The notes under the pieces were generated by a model that saw nothing but the letters and a program-made list of their open reading frames with translations, made no database searches and was not told where the DNA came from. Below, in pieces: positions 12,718 to 22,009 of a stretch of DNA of 64,000 bases; position 1 is the first letter of the stretch, and every line of letters starts with the position of its first letter. A program made the position numbers and the translations under genes. Source of the stretch: Siphonodentalium dalli (taxonomy: Eukaryota; Mollusca; Scaphopoda; Gadilida; Siphonodentaliidae); contig CP136063.1 in the NCBI GenBank assembly GCA_032622095.1, positions 32,984,987 to 33,048,986 on the forward strand. The letters are read 5' to 3'.

Positions 12718-13145
12718 TGCGTGGGTACAAAATAATAAATATGAACTGAAGACCCCCGTCCGGAAAGGCTTCTATCAATTAGTATTAATTTTATTTCGAA
12801 TATTTTATTGGGACCCTTTATTTGTCTATTTTTAGAACAGACAATTCTGGTGATACCATATAGCGATGTAGAGTATTGAGCTGTTCCTATGGCTACGTAT
12901 CGAACGTCAATTGTCCCAGATTGAATGGTTGTATTGTTTTATTCCATATTTATAAGCGATAATGAGTATAATTAATGTTTATTTGTGACAGAATTACACC
13001 ATAAAATTTCTGGTCTCTGTTAACAGTAACCATAGCTTTTTAGACAAGAACATATTCGAAATAAAATTAATATTAATCGATAGAAGTATCTCCGGACAGG
13101 AGTCTTCGATTCAGATTAAAAAGTGTATGCCCCGGTAACTATATG
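12718..13145 (+). mobile_element. MITE family A, copy 1 (~430 bp)
   Basis: Inverted arms lie at about 12740-12812 and 13051-13115. They are built on GAAGACYCCYGTCCGGA, then CTATCGATTAATATTAATTTT, then ATTTCGAATATT. The same element is present inverted at 53725-54178. Outer flanks match as well (TGCGTGGGT side and TAGTTACCGGGG side), as do interior blocks such as GAACAGAC, GATACCATAT and CTGTTCCTA. The two copies together define the element length. It has no coding capacity. Confidence 0.88.
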
Positions 13146-13669
13146 ATACGTGTTTACAAAGAGATAATCCACATTTAAATTATTTAACTTTATCTGCAGT
13201 ATTGGCTTGCTAGCAGTTTTGAGAGTATTGATCGCGCGCTAACACGCAACTCAACTGCGGTTCATCACTAACAATACAGTTACGTCTAAGCACTTATAAT
13301 ATGTATGTTACATTCCATAATCAGGAGTTATCAGCCGAAAAAAACTATAAAAAGAAAAAATCAGCCCAATCTGATAAAAGTGAAAGGCCAGTTTCAAATA
13401 TTGACCTGTATTTTGTGGTATTGAACCTACCGATACATGCATACTATATTTCTTTCCATTTAATTCAGTAAAGTTATCATTCGGAAATGACATGAATATA
13501 ATTGTCGCACAGACGGACGGACGACTCGATGCGTATGGACTGATGAATACATAATGTTTAACATTTGTTCTTACATTTAAATTTTTTTTTTTTTTTTATC
13601 ATTATATCTTAGATTATTTACCATTTTTTTTCTTACATTGTTTAACAATTATAAAAAATAATAAAAATT
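13146..13669. other. Unassigned sequence
   Basis: A 61-codon minus-strand frame at 13493-13308 begins MSFPNDNFTELNGKKYSMH and looks mildly protein-like, but was not recognised. A T-rich tract at 13577-13600 precedes the hairpin element. Confidence 0.4.
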
Positions 13670-13755
13670 GTGTTAGGCCAATGCATTCTCTTAAATATGA
13701 GAGGCGACCTATGGTCGACTCGCATATATAAAATAATACATTGGCACAGGGTTTT
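13670..13755 (+). mobile_element. Hairpin element family B, copy 1
   Basis: GCCAATGCATTCTCTTAAAT is followed by a GCGACCTATGGTCGAC core and the inverted CGCATATATAAAATAATACA TTGGC arm. The family hairpin recurs at 17.2, 17.5, 26.0, 44.5 and 45.4 kb. This copy has substitutions in both arms. Confidence 0.8.
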
Positions 13756-14103
13756 CGCAGATAATCAGGAAGCCCCCGTCTTGATTAATGTACATACCTT
13801 TTCGATCCTTTTCGAACAGGAGCTGTATTGCAGAATGTTTCACACTACACCATGTGCCGATATATATATGGTTCAGCCAGCATACTACTCTCGTGACATC
13901 AGTCTGTAAACGGCCTGCTGTGCAAGATCGTTATCGTTATTTGCATAACAAAAACATTTGTTTTGTCATGTAACAAAGGATCCTCCAGTGGCATATTGGA
14001 TGCAGCACAGTTAATACTGAAAGTTCACGATCACGCACGTGCACGGGGATACAACCCACATGGTCGCAAGTAGGATTCTGTTTTGGTTTAGAAAACAACA
14101 AAA

Positions 14104-14345
14104 TTGGTTTTGAACTTTGTCCCATATAAGTCTAACCAAGTTGGGTTTTTATATACACAAATACTGTTTTTGATCTTTATCCCTTAAATGAAATAAATTT
14201 TGGTTTTGATCAAAAACAGATAGTATAAGTATTCGTGACTTCTGTACAAAATATGGACCCAATGTTGGTTTTGATTAAAATCAAAACTGGTTTTGAACTT
14301 TGTCCTACATAGTAAACCCAGTTTTGGTTGTAAACTAAACGAAAT
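14104..14345 (+). repeat. Degenerate TGGTTTTGA repeats
   Basis: TTGGTTTTGAACTTTGTCC occurs at 14104 and again at about 14289. Related TGTTTTTGATCTTTATCCC and TGGTTTTGATCAAAAACAG blocks lie between them. TACTGTTTTTGATC (about 14163) and GATCAAAAACAGATAGTA (about 14208) also form an inverted repeat. Confidence 0.7.
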
Positions 14346-14387
14346 ATTCAAATTACTCTCTGGATTTGAAAGAAATTGTTATTTATG

Positions 14388-14390
<3 letters not shown>

Positions 14391-14467
<77 letters not shown>
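14391..14467. repeat. (AT)n microsatellite
   Basis: Almost uninterrupted TA dinucleotides with two GTATAT interruptions. Confidence 0.95.
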
Positions 14468-14470
<3 letters not shown>

Positions 14471-14515
14471 TATCGCGCATGGTTAAAATGAAAGACAAAA
14501 ATGTAATAAGTTTTA

Positions 14516-14627
14516 GCTACCTGTTTAGAAAAAAACAATTAATTAGAGGAAGCCGATACAATAGATGGTAGTAATACAAAAGCAAACATGTGATATACAA
14601 TTCTTGATGCGCAATAACCGCCTATAA
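14516..14627 (+). repeat. Left copy of the sequence flanking the 77-bp satellite
   Basis: GCTACCTGTTTAGAAAAAAA through GGAAGCCGA and AAACATGTGATATACAATTC to GCGCAATAACCGCC is repeated, diverged, in the same orientation at 15900-16017 on the other side of the satellite. The satellite therefore sits between two copies of one sequence. Confidence 0.85.
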
Positions 14628-14884
14628 GCAAAAAGGCAAAGGCATCAATCCTGTGTGAACTCCAACAACACAAACGAAACTTCACGCGGTCAATTAATTG
14701 GAAAAAAAGTTAACACCAACCGCATCGCTCATCCCTACCGGTAAAAATATAGTTCTCCCAATTCTTGTTCGAGAATTATGCCAATTGATTCACTATAAAC
14801 AGCATTATTGCAAAAATTCTTGTTTTTCATAACTTTGTTGTAAATTCATCTAAGTACTTCACCGTGTCAATTATTGCTTACTTC

Positions 14885-15808
14885 TGTGGAATTCCATGCG
14901 GTATGACGTAATGATCTATGTCGGTGAAATATCTCGCTACCAAATATGTATGAGTTTCTACTGTGGAATTCCATGCGGTGTGGCGTAATGATCTATGTCG
15001 GTGAAATATCTCGCTACCAAATATGTATGAGTTTCTACTGTGGAATTCCATGCGGTGTGGCGTAATGATCTATGTCGGTGAAATATCTCGCTACCAAATA
15101 TGTATGAGTTTCTACTGTGGAATTCCATGCGGTGTGGCGTAATGATCTATGTCGGTGAAATATCTCGCTACCAAATATGTATGAGTTTCTACTGTGGAAT
15201 TCCATGCGGTGTGGCGTAATGATCTATGTCGGTGAAATATCTCGCTACCAAATATGTATGAGTTTCTACTGTGGAATTCCATGCGGTGTGGCGTAATGAT
15301 CTATGTCGGTGAAATATCTCGCTACCAAATATGTATGAGTTTCTACTGTGGAATTCCATGCGGTGTGGCGTAATGATCTATGTCGGTGAAATATCTCGCT
15401 ACCAAATATGTATGAGTTTCTACTGTGGAATTCCATGCGGTGTGGCGTAATGATCTATGTCGGTGAAATATCTCGCTACCAAATATGTATGAGTTTCTAC
15501 TGTGGAATTCCATGCGGTGTGGCGTAATGATCTATGTCGGTGAAATATCTCGCTACCAAATATGTATGAGTTTCTACTGTGGAATTCCATGCGGTGTGGC
15601 GTAATGATCTATGTCGGTGAAATATCTCGCTACCAAATATGTATGAGTTTGTACTGTGGAATTCCATGCGGTGTGGCGTAATGATCTATGTCGGTGAAAT
15701 ATCTCGCTACCAAATATGTATGAGTTTCTACTGTGGAATTCCATGCGGTGTGGCGTAATGATCTATGTCGGTGAAATATCTCGCTACCAAATATGTATGA
15801 GTTTCTAC
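14885..15808 (+). repeat. Satellite array, 77-bp EcoRI unit, 12 copies
   Basis: Units start at the GAATTC sites 14889, 14966, 15043, 15120, 15197, 15274, 15351, 15428, 15505, 15582, 15659 and 15736, exactly 77 bp apart. Each reads GTGGAATTCCATGCGGTGTG, then a GTAATGATCTATGTCGGTG block, then ATCTCGCTACC and AAATATGTATGAG. Only scattered single-base differences are visible: a few in the first unit and GTTTGTAC for GTTTCTAC near 15650. The homogeneity points to recent expansion or gene conversion. With 77 not divisible by three, no repeated protein is encoded. Confidence 0.98.
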
Positions 15809-15899
15809 AAATGTCGTGGTTTAAATTCACGCTTTTTGTTAACCCTTTGGGATAAAATACTTCGCTCTTATACGACTATGTTTTATCCCACAGCGTTTT

Positions 15900-16017
15900 A
15901 GCTACATGTTTAGAAAAAAAAACAATTAATTACAGGAAGCCGACTCAATCTGACGATAATTGTTTGTAATAACAAAAACAAACATGTGATATACAATTTT
16001 TGAGGCGCAAAAACCGC
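15900..16017 (+). repeat. Right copy of the satellite-flanking sequence
   Basis: This segment repeats 14516-14627 with about one difference per ten bases and small indels. Immediately downstream, TTGCACATGGACGACACATT near 16116 and TTGCACTTGGACGGGAAATC near 16180 are an imperfect ~28-bp direct repeat within short open frames that are not recognisable. Confidence 0.8.
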
Positions 16018-17150
16018 CACGGAGAAAGAGTGCCATTTGTTGTGGCACTTTTGGTCCCGCCAAAAAATTGAGCTGGCCAGGAGGACACTTGCTGGTACGA
16101 ACTCAGGAGCAAAGTATTTGCACATGGACGACACATTATTGAAATTAACGAATTAAAGAAAAAAAACAGGCTAAAAGTCATTGCACTTGGACGGGAAATC
16201 ATCAAAATTTATAAAAAGCCATTGACGTAGAAACCACGGCAATGGACCACTGTCCCTACATGGGAACAGAAATGTATATTGCATAGCTAACTTTATTATA
16301 CATCAATATACTCGGAATAATCATCTGCCATCCCCTCCGTTACCCAAAGGCAACTCGCTCAAGCAAAGTGTTTGAAACACTGAGACACAACCTCGCTCAA
16401 GCAAAGCGTCATCAATGGGCCATACTGCTATTGGAGGCATTCTTGGAAAACTGTGGCAAACTGCGTGTGCAACACGGGATACCCATCTGGTCAGCTAAAT
16501 ACGGGCCCATTACCACCGCCGCGACAGCCCAGAAATTGTATTAATTCCCGGTTATGTGGGGATCGGATGTATACGACATGGAGTCGACCACTTAGGTTAT
16601 GTTTGACCCTTTTTATAGATATTTTTGGATTGAATTTTGTTGGGTATGCTTAAGCATGCGAATTTAAAAACAAACTGGATAAAACCGTAGGGGCATGTTA
16701 TAACTCAAAAATATCACCATGTATTGATAGTAATAATTTTGATGCCCATGAAAAACGTAAGATTCCCTGGCACTAACCCTACAAAATAAATCTGCTAAAG
16801 AATATAAGAAAAAATTATTAAAATTGTAAAAAAAATTGTAAAAAATAATAACAAATGATGAATAATTGTTAGGCACAGGGTATATGGGTTGATACAAAAA
16901 TCGGACCTGGCACTGAAAGGGTTGAATACTGAATATTTACCGCAAATTTTGTGGGGAACAGAACGGCCATAATTATATGCGTACTTAATTACTTCCCCTG
17001 CAGGACACAGCTGACCGATGCGAGCGAACACATAAACAGAAGTCACGACGGGCCCCCGGTAAAACTTGCATTCGGAATAGTATTGATTGATTGATTTAAT
17101 ACGCAATAACATAACAAAGTACAACATTAGAGTGAAGGCATGAACATATG
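16018..17150. other. Unassigned sequence
   Basis: CTCGCTCAAGCAAAG occurs twice, near 16352 and 16392. Near 16797-16875 an AAATTGTAAAAAA tract followed by TTGTTAGGCACAGGGT resembles the flank of hairpin family B without its hairpin. No gene was recognised. Confidence 0.45.
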
Positions 17151-17603
17151 TGACCCGCCATATCAAATCCAGTCGTAAGTCGGGATTTTGTTTACCCTGT
17201 GCCAATGCATTCTCTTATATATGCGAGTCGACCATAGATCGCCTCGCATATATAAGAGAATGCATTAACCTAACAATTTTGTATCATGTTTTTTTAATAA
17301 ATGTTTCTTACAATTTTTAGGACATAAAATAAAAAAAACATCCATTACACAGCAGGGAGCCCCACACATATATTGAAGCATATAGAAGCGTGTCGTCTGC
17401 TCGTTTGTCTGTGGCTCTGTATGGGTGAAATTATAAAATTGTTAAAGAATACAAGATCAAATTATTTAAATTGTAAAAAATTGTTAAGCCAATGCATTCT
17501 CTTTCTATGCGAGGCGACCTATGGTCGACTCGCATATATAAGAGAATGCATTGGCACAGGGTAAAACATCCCGACTTACGACTGGATTTGATATGACGGG
17601 TCG
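17151..17603. mobile_element. Composite foldback: two inverted family-B hairpins
   Basis: TGACCCGCCATATCAAATCC (17151) and the complementary GGATTTGATATGACGGGTCG (ending about 17603) bound inverted arms of about 130 bp. Each arm contains a full family-B hairpin, cores at 17201-17268 and 17488-17555, next to CCCTGTGCC and CTTACGACT blocks. The ~190-bp middle (17284-17473) is poly-A/T rich. One hairpin thus sits inside each arm of a larger inverted structure. Confidence 0.85.
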
Positions 17604-18130
17604 TATATACACAGGGAAAGCTGTTTAAATGTGGCGCAATGGCGGTTAAGTTAGTATACTGCGACACAGAAGCGGATCCATTATTTGAAATTATTGATAT
17701 GCTGGAATGGATATTGTATCAGAAACAGACCAGAACAAAATTATCGCAATAGGGATAAGATTGAAGTTTATTTTGTTTTTCATTTATGAGTGACTACACT
17801 TTTAATAATCGAATAATAATAATTATGTGTTCCGATTATAGAAATAAACATATGTATATTCAAAATCGGTATGTGATTATGAACAATTGGCACACACGAG
17901 TTTTGATTTAACTGTGAAACGGGCGCGCTTAATAGTAAACGCACCACACCGCGTAGTATCATGATTTGAACCACATACATGTAATAACATTATCATCCCC
18001 ATTATCATTTCTGAATTAAATAGTAATAGTTTTTGACGATCCTTAACGTTTATACGCGGGATCATGTTTTTGATGAGAAGTTTTACCAAATTTTCCAAAT
18101 ATATACAAATTTTCCAAATATATATTTGAG
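17604..18130. other. Unassigned sequence
   Basis: Nothing recognised. A short direct repeat AATTTTCCAAATATATA occurs just before the GT tract. Confidence 0.5.
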
Positions 18131-18131
18131 G

Positions 18132-18181
18132 AGTGTGTGTGTGTGTCTGTGTGTGTGTGTGTGTGTCTGAATGTGTGTGTG
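18132..18181 (+). repeat. (GT)n microsatellite
   Basis: Alternating GT with TCT and CTGAAT interruptions. Confidence 0.95.
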
Positions 18182-18195
18182 AGGGAGGGTGCGTT

Positions 18196-18350
18196 TGTGA
18201 GGACGTCAGAGTGGGGACTTCGATGTGATATTAGACTTTATACTGGGGACTTCAAACAAACTGGGGACCTCAATGAGGTCCCCAGTTTTTCTGGCACTTG
18301 GAAATACACAAATGGGGACTTGGGAACAGAGCACACATAAAAATTAACTA
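18196..18350. repeat. GGGGAC/GTCCCC repeats with a 15-bp hairpin
   Basis: TGGGGACTT or GGGGACC motifs recur at about 18212, 18244, 18262 and 18313. A perfect 15-bp inverted repeat with a single-base loop lies at 18258-18272 and 18274-18288 (AAACTGGGGACCTCA and its complement). The GTCCCCAGTT motif is also the start of each 85-bp unit at 22551-23045. Confidence 0.8.
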
Positions 18351-18471
18351 GTCCCCAATGTATGGTTTCAGTCAGACATCCTCACATTCCGTCTTCACGC
18401 TGGGAGCGTGTCTCGCTGAAATATTTTTCATTCACACACTGTCAAGTTTCTGCGCATTTGAGTCTGTTAAC

Positions 18472-18506
18472 TGCGCATGTGCGTGAAGATCTCGGAATTC
18501 GAAAAC
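18472..18506 (+). promoter_or_regulatory. Candidate promoter just upstream of an ATGGCGG start
   Basis: TGCGCATGTGCG near 18472 resembles the palindromic NRF-1 site found in animal housekeeping promoters. It lies about 25 bp before AAAACATGGCGGAG. The local sequence is richer in CpG than its surroundings. This is inference from motif pattern and position only. Confidence 0.35.
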
Positions 18507-18551
18507 ATGGCGGAGTCCCCACTTGAGGCGATTGAGTTTTTTTTACAGTAG
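18507..18551 (+). CDS. Short ORF at a candidate gene start (MAESPLEAIEFFLQ)
   Basis: ATGGCGGAGTCC in strong initiator context opens a 14-codon frame that stops at TAG 18549-18551. No clean splice donor lies inside it, so it may be an upstream ORF or the start of a decayed exon. It is the first of four short protein-like frames on the plus strand before 19416. The product is not recognised. Confidence 0.3.
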   Translation: MAESPLEAIEFFLQ

Positions 18552-18921
18552 GCCTACCGTATATAAACATGGAAGGAAGACACAAACAAACATCAGGCTT
18601 AGACATTTTATGTTGGTATCGGACTCGGCTTACATGTTGTAGCGTGTGCCAGTTTAGGTACGTTGTTCTCTCGCTGAGGTGCTTTTGAGATTAGGGAAGT
18701 GAACTTTTCGGAAATTCATCAAAATATTTTTGTGTGTGTGAAATTGGACCTAACTGGCTTCTCAATAACCTGGAATATTGTTAGCACTGTGTGGATTATG
18801 TTTGTACATGGACGGGACAAGATGATATATAACCTCCGAAAGATTAACTGGCGCTAATATTGATATTCTCCTCTGCAAGAGTCTGAAGAAAGCAATTTTC
18901 GGTGAACTGAGACAGATTCAA

Positions 18922-19283
18922 ATGTCGTTGAGTGCAGCGGGGTTACATTTTACATGCATGACAGTATTGACTATTGTGAATTACAAAAGACAGATACTTA
19001 AGTTTCACAAAGTTATAAACTGCCTAATTAACTCACAAGAGTCAACCACTGGTGACAAGGATTACGAGACATACATGTACCGGTACAATTCTGAATTCTG
19101 TAGAAATTAGTCGGAGTTATGACGTCAAAGATCAGTGACAAATTGTTGGCTACAACGTACAAGTACCTGTGGACGATGGATCATATTCTTCAATTGTCAT
19201 CGAAACGTGATTTGAGAACCATGTCGCCCAGTTACGGAGTCTACTATTCTTTAAATTTGATCGAAACGCCTGTGACGCTGTGA
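18922..19283 (+). CDS. Two consecutive protein-like short ORFs, product unknown
   Basis: The frame at 18922-19110 begins MSLSAAGLHFTCMTVLTIVN. The frame at 19119-19283 begins MTSKISDKLLATTYKYLWTM and continues with an SSKRDLRTMSPSYGVYYSL segment. The composition is like ordinary soluble protein, unlike the AT-rich noise elsewhere. Splice acceptors were not resolved, so these may be exons, untranslated leader, or remnants. They lie between the 18.5-kb candidate promoter and the ORF at 19312. Confidence 0.3.
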
Positions 19284-19311
19284 TATTGTTCTGATACCGT
19301 ATATTTATGGA

Positions 19312-19416
19312 ATGGCGGATAATCTCGGAGATACGGATCCAATTCTGGGAAACATGTTATCACTGAATCAAGCGCAAGCTTTTAGTAATGTACTACAGCT
19401 ATTAAGCTCTAATTAA
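19312..19416 (+). CDS. Short ORF MADNLGDTDPILG..., cut by a transposon
   Basis: ATGGCGGATAATCTC opens a 34-codon frame that reads MADNLGDTDPILGNMLSLNQ and then enters the left terminal repeat of the element starting at 19394. Its last eight codons are therefore transposon sequence. The natural frame up to AQAFSNV looks like an N-terminal exon. Whether it once continued to the right of the element is not clear, since no matching frame was found after 19929. Confidence 0.35.
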   Translation: MADNLGDTDPILGNMLSLNQAQAFSNVLQLLSSN

Positions 19417-19928
19417 TCACCCCCCTTTAACAAGGTTGTAGGGCGTTAATGACACCGGTTATACCATGGACCGCTGTACAACCACAGTCAAGTGGTTGAT
19501 ACGGTATGTGGCAACCGCAGGTTATCTTTCTACAGTACTATTAATATTTTGCGACCACTGTACTCCGCGTTAATTTTTCACATGGCCAACTTCAACCTTG
19601 TAAACACCCAGTCCAGCTTTTCATCAGCGCCATGCACCATGTCAACTATACACAAAACAATATTTCAATTAATAATTTGTTTACTGTTCAATGGAACATT
19701 CAATAATGGTCACTGACCGACATTCGCAACTAATAGTACACATGTACTAGTACCAAGGCAGCATCAAGCCATGCCAGAAATATACACTATGTGGTGGTTA
19801 TAATGCTGACTTTAAAATGGTTCTGAAGGTAGGCCATGGTAGGATTAATCAATGTTAATAGCATCAACAACGTGGTAACATCGGTGACCAATGTGGTTAG
19901 GGGGGTGGTCAATTAGAGCTTAGCTGTA
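19394..19928. mobile_element. DNA transposon family C (535 bp), ~30-bp terminal inverted repeats
   Basis: TACAGCTATTAAGCTCTAAT leads into ATCACCCCCCT at the left. AGGGGGGTGGTCAATTAGAG leading into CTTAGCTGTA closes the right end. The interior blocks AGCCATGCCAGAAATATACA and TGGTGGTTATAATGCTGACT correspond to similar blocks at 24220-24265, so an older relative lies there. No transposase is encoded, so the element is non-autonomous. Confidence 0.8.
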
Positions 19929-20335
19929 TAAATACATGTACATGTAGACCATTCCAATGTCTACAAAAATTCTACATTATATGGCTCTGGTGATCAGGCA
20001 ATGACATTGACATGTTCACACACAGATGTGAATGGAGAATTTTTTTTTAACTATGGTTGTACCAAACTTTATCATACCAGTATATTAAATACATTAAACT
20101 CTCTTTGTGTTAGCATTTGTTCATATACCGATACAGTACATTGGAAGTGTACGATAAGCAAAACACTGAACACCGTGGCAATTTTTTTGGGAGAGTGATA
20201 ATAATTCTGGTACTCCATTCAACATCACCTTGTAGCGAGGATTTTAGTTAGCGCTATAGCGGTATTTTGCATACATTACCATACAACATGGTGTCAGTTT
20301 TAATTAACCAAAGTTAATGGTCTTCCCATTGTTGA
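19929..20335. other. Unassigned sequence
   Basis: Only short frames and ACATGTACATGTAG runs. Nothing recognised. Confidence 0.5.
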
Positions 20336-21040
20336 GTATTTTGCTTATCGCACGCTATTTACAAAGGTTTTGGAGTTATCGCAAAGGTGTTTGTGATCTT
20401 TTACAAAGTTTTTGCTCCCCTTATCACTCTTGCATCTGGCTGTGAATGACTGATCGGTCTATTTTCGCCCGACCAGGCAATTCTAGATTAATAGGTTGTT
20501 CACTCAGACCTGTCTAAGACCTGCGATTTATTGTAATGGTTTGTGATTTATAGTAAAGGTTTGTGATTTATTGTAAAGGTTTGCGAGTTATCGCAAAGGT
20601 GTTTGTGATTTTTCGCAAAGTTGTTTTGTGATTCATCGCCAACGTTTGCTTCTCTTATCCCACATGCATGGTGGATGTCAAAGAACGATTGGTCTATTTT
20701 AGCCCAACCTTGCTATTATAGATCGATTGGTGGTTTACCCATACCTGTTGGAAGATGTCTGATTCATATTTCTATTTATACGCTTCAAGTCCATTAGTGC
20801 CAATGCATAAAAATATATCTGCGATAAATCACAAACCATTGCGATTAATCGCAAACCTTTGTGATCAATCGCAAACCTTTGTGATCAATCGAAAACTATT
20901 ACACTAAAACGCATATGTTTATTGCAAAGTAGTTTGCGATTTGCAAAAGGTTTGCGATTTACGCAAGGTAGTTTTTTATTTATCAGGCTATTCTAGATCG
21001 ATTCGGGTGTTTCATCCAGACCTGTTTAATCTGAGATTTA
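20336..21040. repeat. Higher-order array of a ~20-bp GCGATTTATCGCAAAGG repeat
   Basis: Variants of TTTGTGATTTATTGTAAAGG and TTGCGAGTTATCGCAAAGG are repeated at 20345-20415, 20520-20650 and 20925-20975 on the plus strand. They appear inverted as ATCGCAAACCTTTGTGA at 20820-20900. A second, longer block (CGATCGGTCTATTTT, CCCGACCAGG, TTCTAGATTAAT, then CAGACCTGTC) recurs at about 20450-20520, 20680-20755 and 20985-21035. Together they give a ~240-bp higher-order unit with an inverted section. The TCGCA...TGCGA content makes each monomer partly self-complementary. Confidence 0.8.
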
Positions 21041-21611
21041 GCTATACCGGTAAATGCGGTATGTTGTAAATAACAGTGGCATTTCTAATAATAGTTCATA
21101 ATTTCATATACATGTACATGTAGTGGGGGTCTACTCGGTGTTGAGTGTTTTGCTCATTGCATACTCTACATACCGGTACATGTTTGTTGTACTGTTTGTT
21201 TACATAAGATGGCGTTTGCTTACATACAATGTAACACAGAGTACAAACATAGCAACATGCTGAATTAAAGTGATACATTATTGGAATAAGAACACAGTCT
21301 GTTTATAATATTATTTATGTTTATGGCGGTTTTAATGGACGTGCAGTACCCATCGCCAACACTTACCCGATCTTTAACAATATCCTCATGGGCATACATT
21401 ACAATTTTCTTCAATGTATGGTGTGACGACCCGCAAATATCTAGACAACGGTATTATAACCGAACGGCATGTAATCGCCATGTATCGTAACTCCACCGCA
21501 GTGACCATTTACATACAGCTGACATTGCCAATTCATTAAAAGCGACACATCACATATTCATTGTACAGGTAATTACATTTCAGTCAATTCACTTTTCAGC
21601 TGCATACAGTA

Positions 21612-21851
21612 ATGCCCCTAATTAATCGACTCCATAACCACAGCAGAATTATGGGTCATTTTCAGGATTTAGTCGGAAATATGGCTTATTGCCATTCATC
21701 AGAAAGTATGGAGAGCTTTCCGATGAATGACAACAAGCCATTTTTCTCGGGCAAAGATTTCCGATGAATGGCCACAAGCCATATTTCCGACTAAATCCTG
21801 AAAAATGACCCATAATTCTGCTGTGGTTATGGAGTCGATTAATTAGGCATT
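21612..21851. mobile_element. Foldback MITE with ~80-bp arms (240 bp)
   Basis: The left arm (TAATTAATCGACTCCATAAC through GACTAAATCC-complement to about 21702) and right arm (about 21770-21848) are near-perfect inverted repeats. The centre holds two direct copies of TTCCGATGAATG followed by ACAAGCCAT. Confidence 0.88.
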
Positions 21852-22009
21852 TATATGTAAATCAATTTCATCATTTATTTTTTTTCATTAAAGGAAATTG
21901 CAAATTCATCAATGATTTCATCATCTCAACATTTCATTAAAGTGATGCTTTATGTTCACAAACATCGTTTCATTCGGGTAACATTTTCCATTTCTACACT
22001 GCCCATTGC

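Noticed and set aside
14293-14571. 92-codon frame with a YIYIYIY tract, like a membrane protein
   Set aside because: The tract is the (AT)n microsatellite in translation; the flanks show no protein character.
15630-15830. Repeated peptide frame in the 77-bp satellite
   Set aside because: 77 is not a multiple of three, so the frame changes each unit and no tandem protein repeat exists.
16453-16653. Proline-rich frame (NTGPLPPPRQP), considered as a collagen- or linker-like exon
   Set aside because: No splice sites or further exons and no repeat of the motif; probably chance in a GC-richer patch.
18137-18340. Cysteine/valine-rich N-terminus (MCVSVCVCVC)
   Set aside because: Direct translation of the GT microsatellite.
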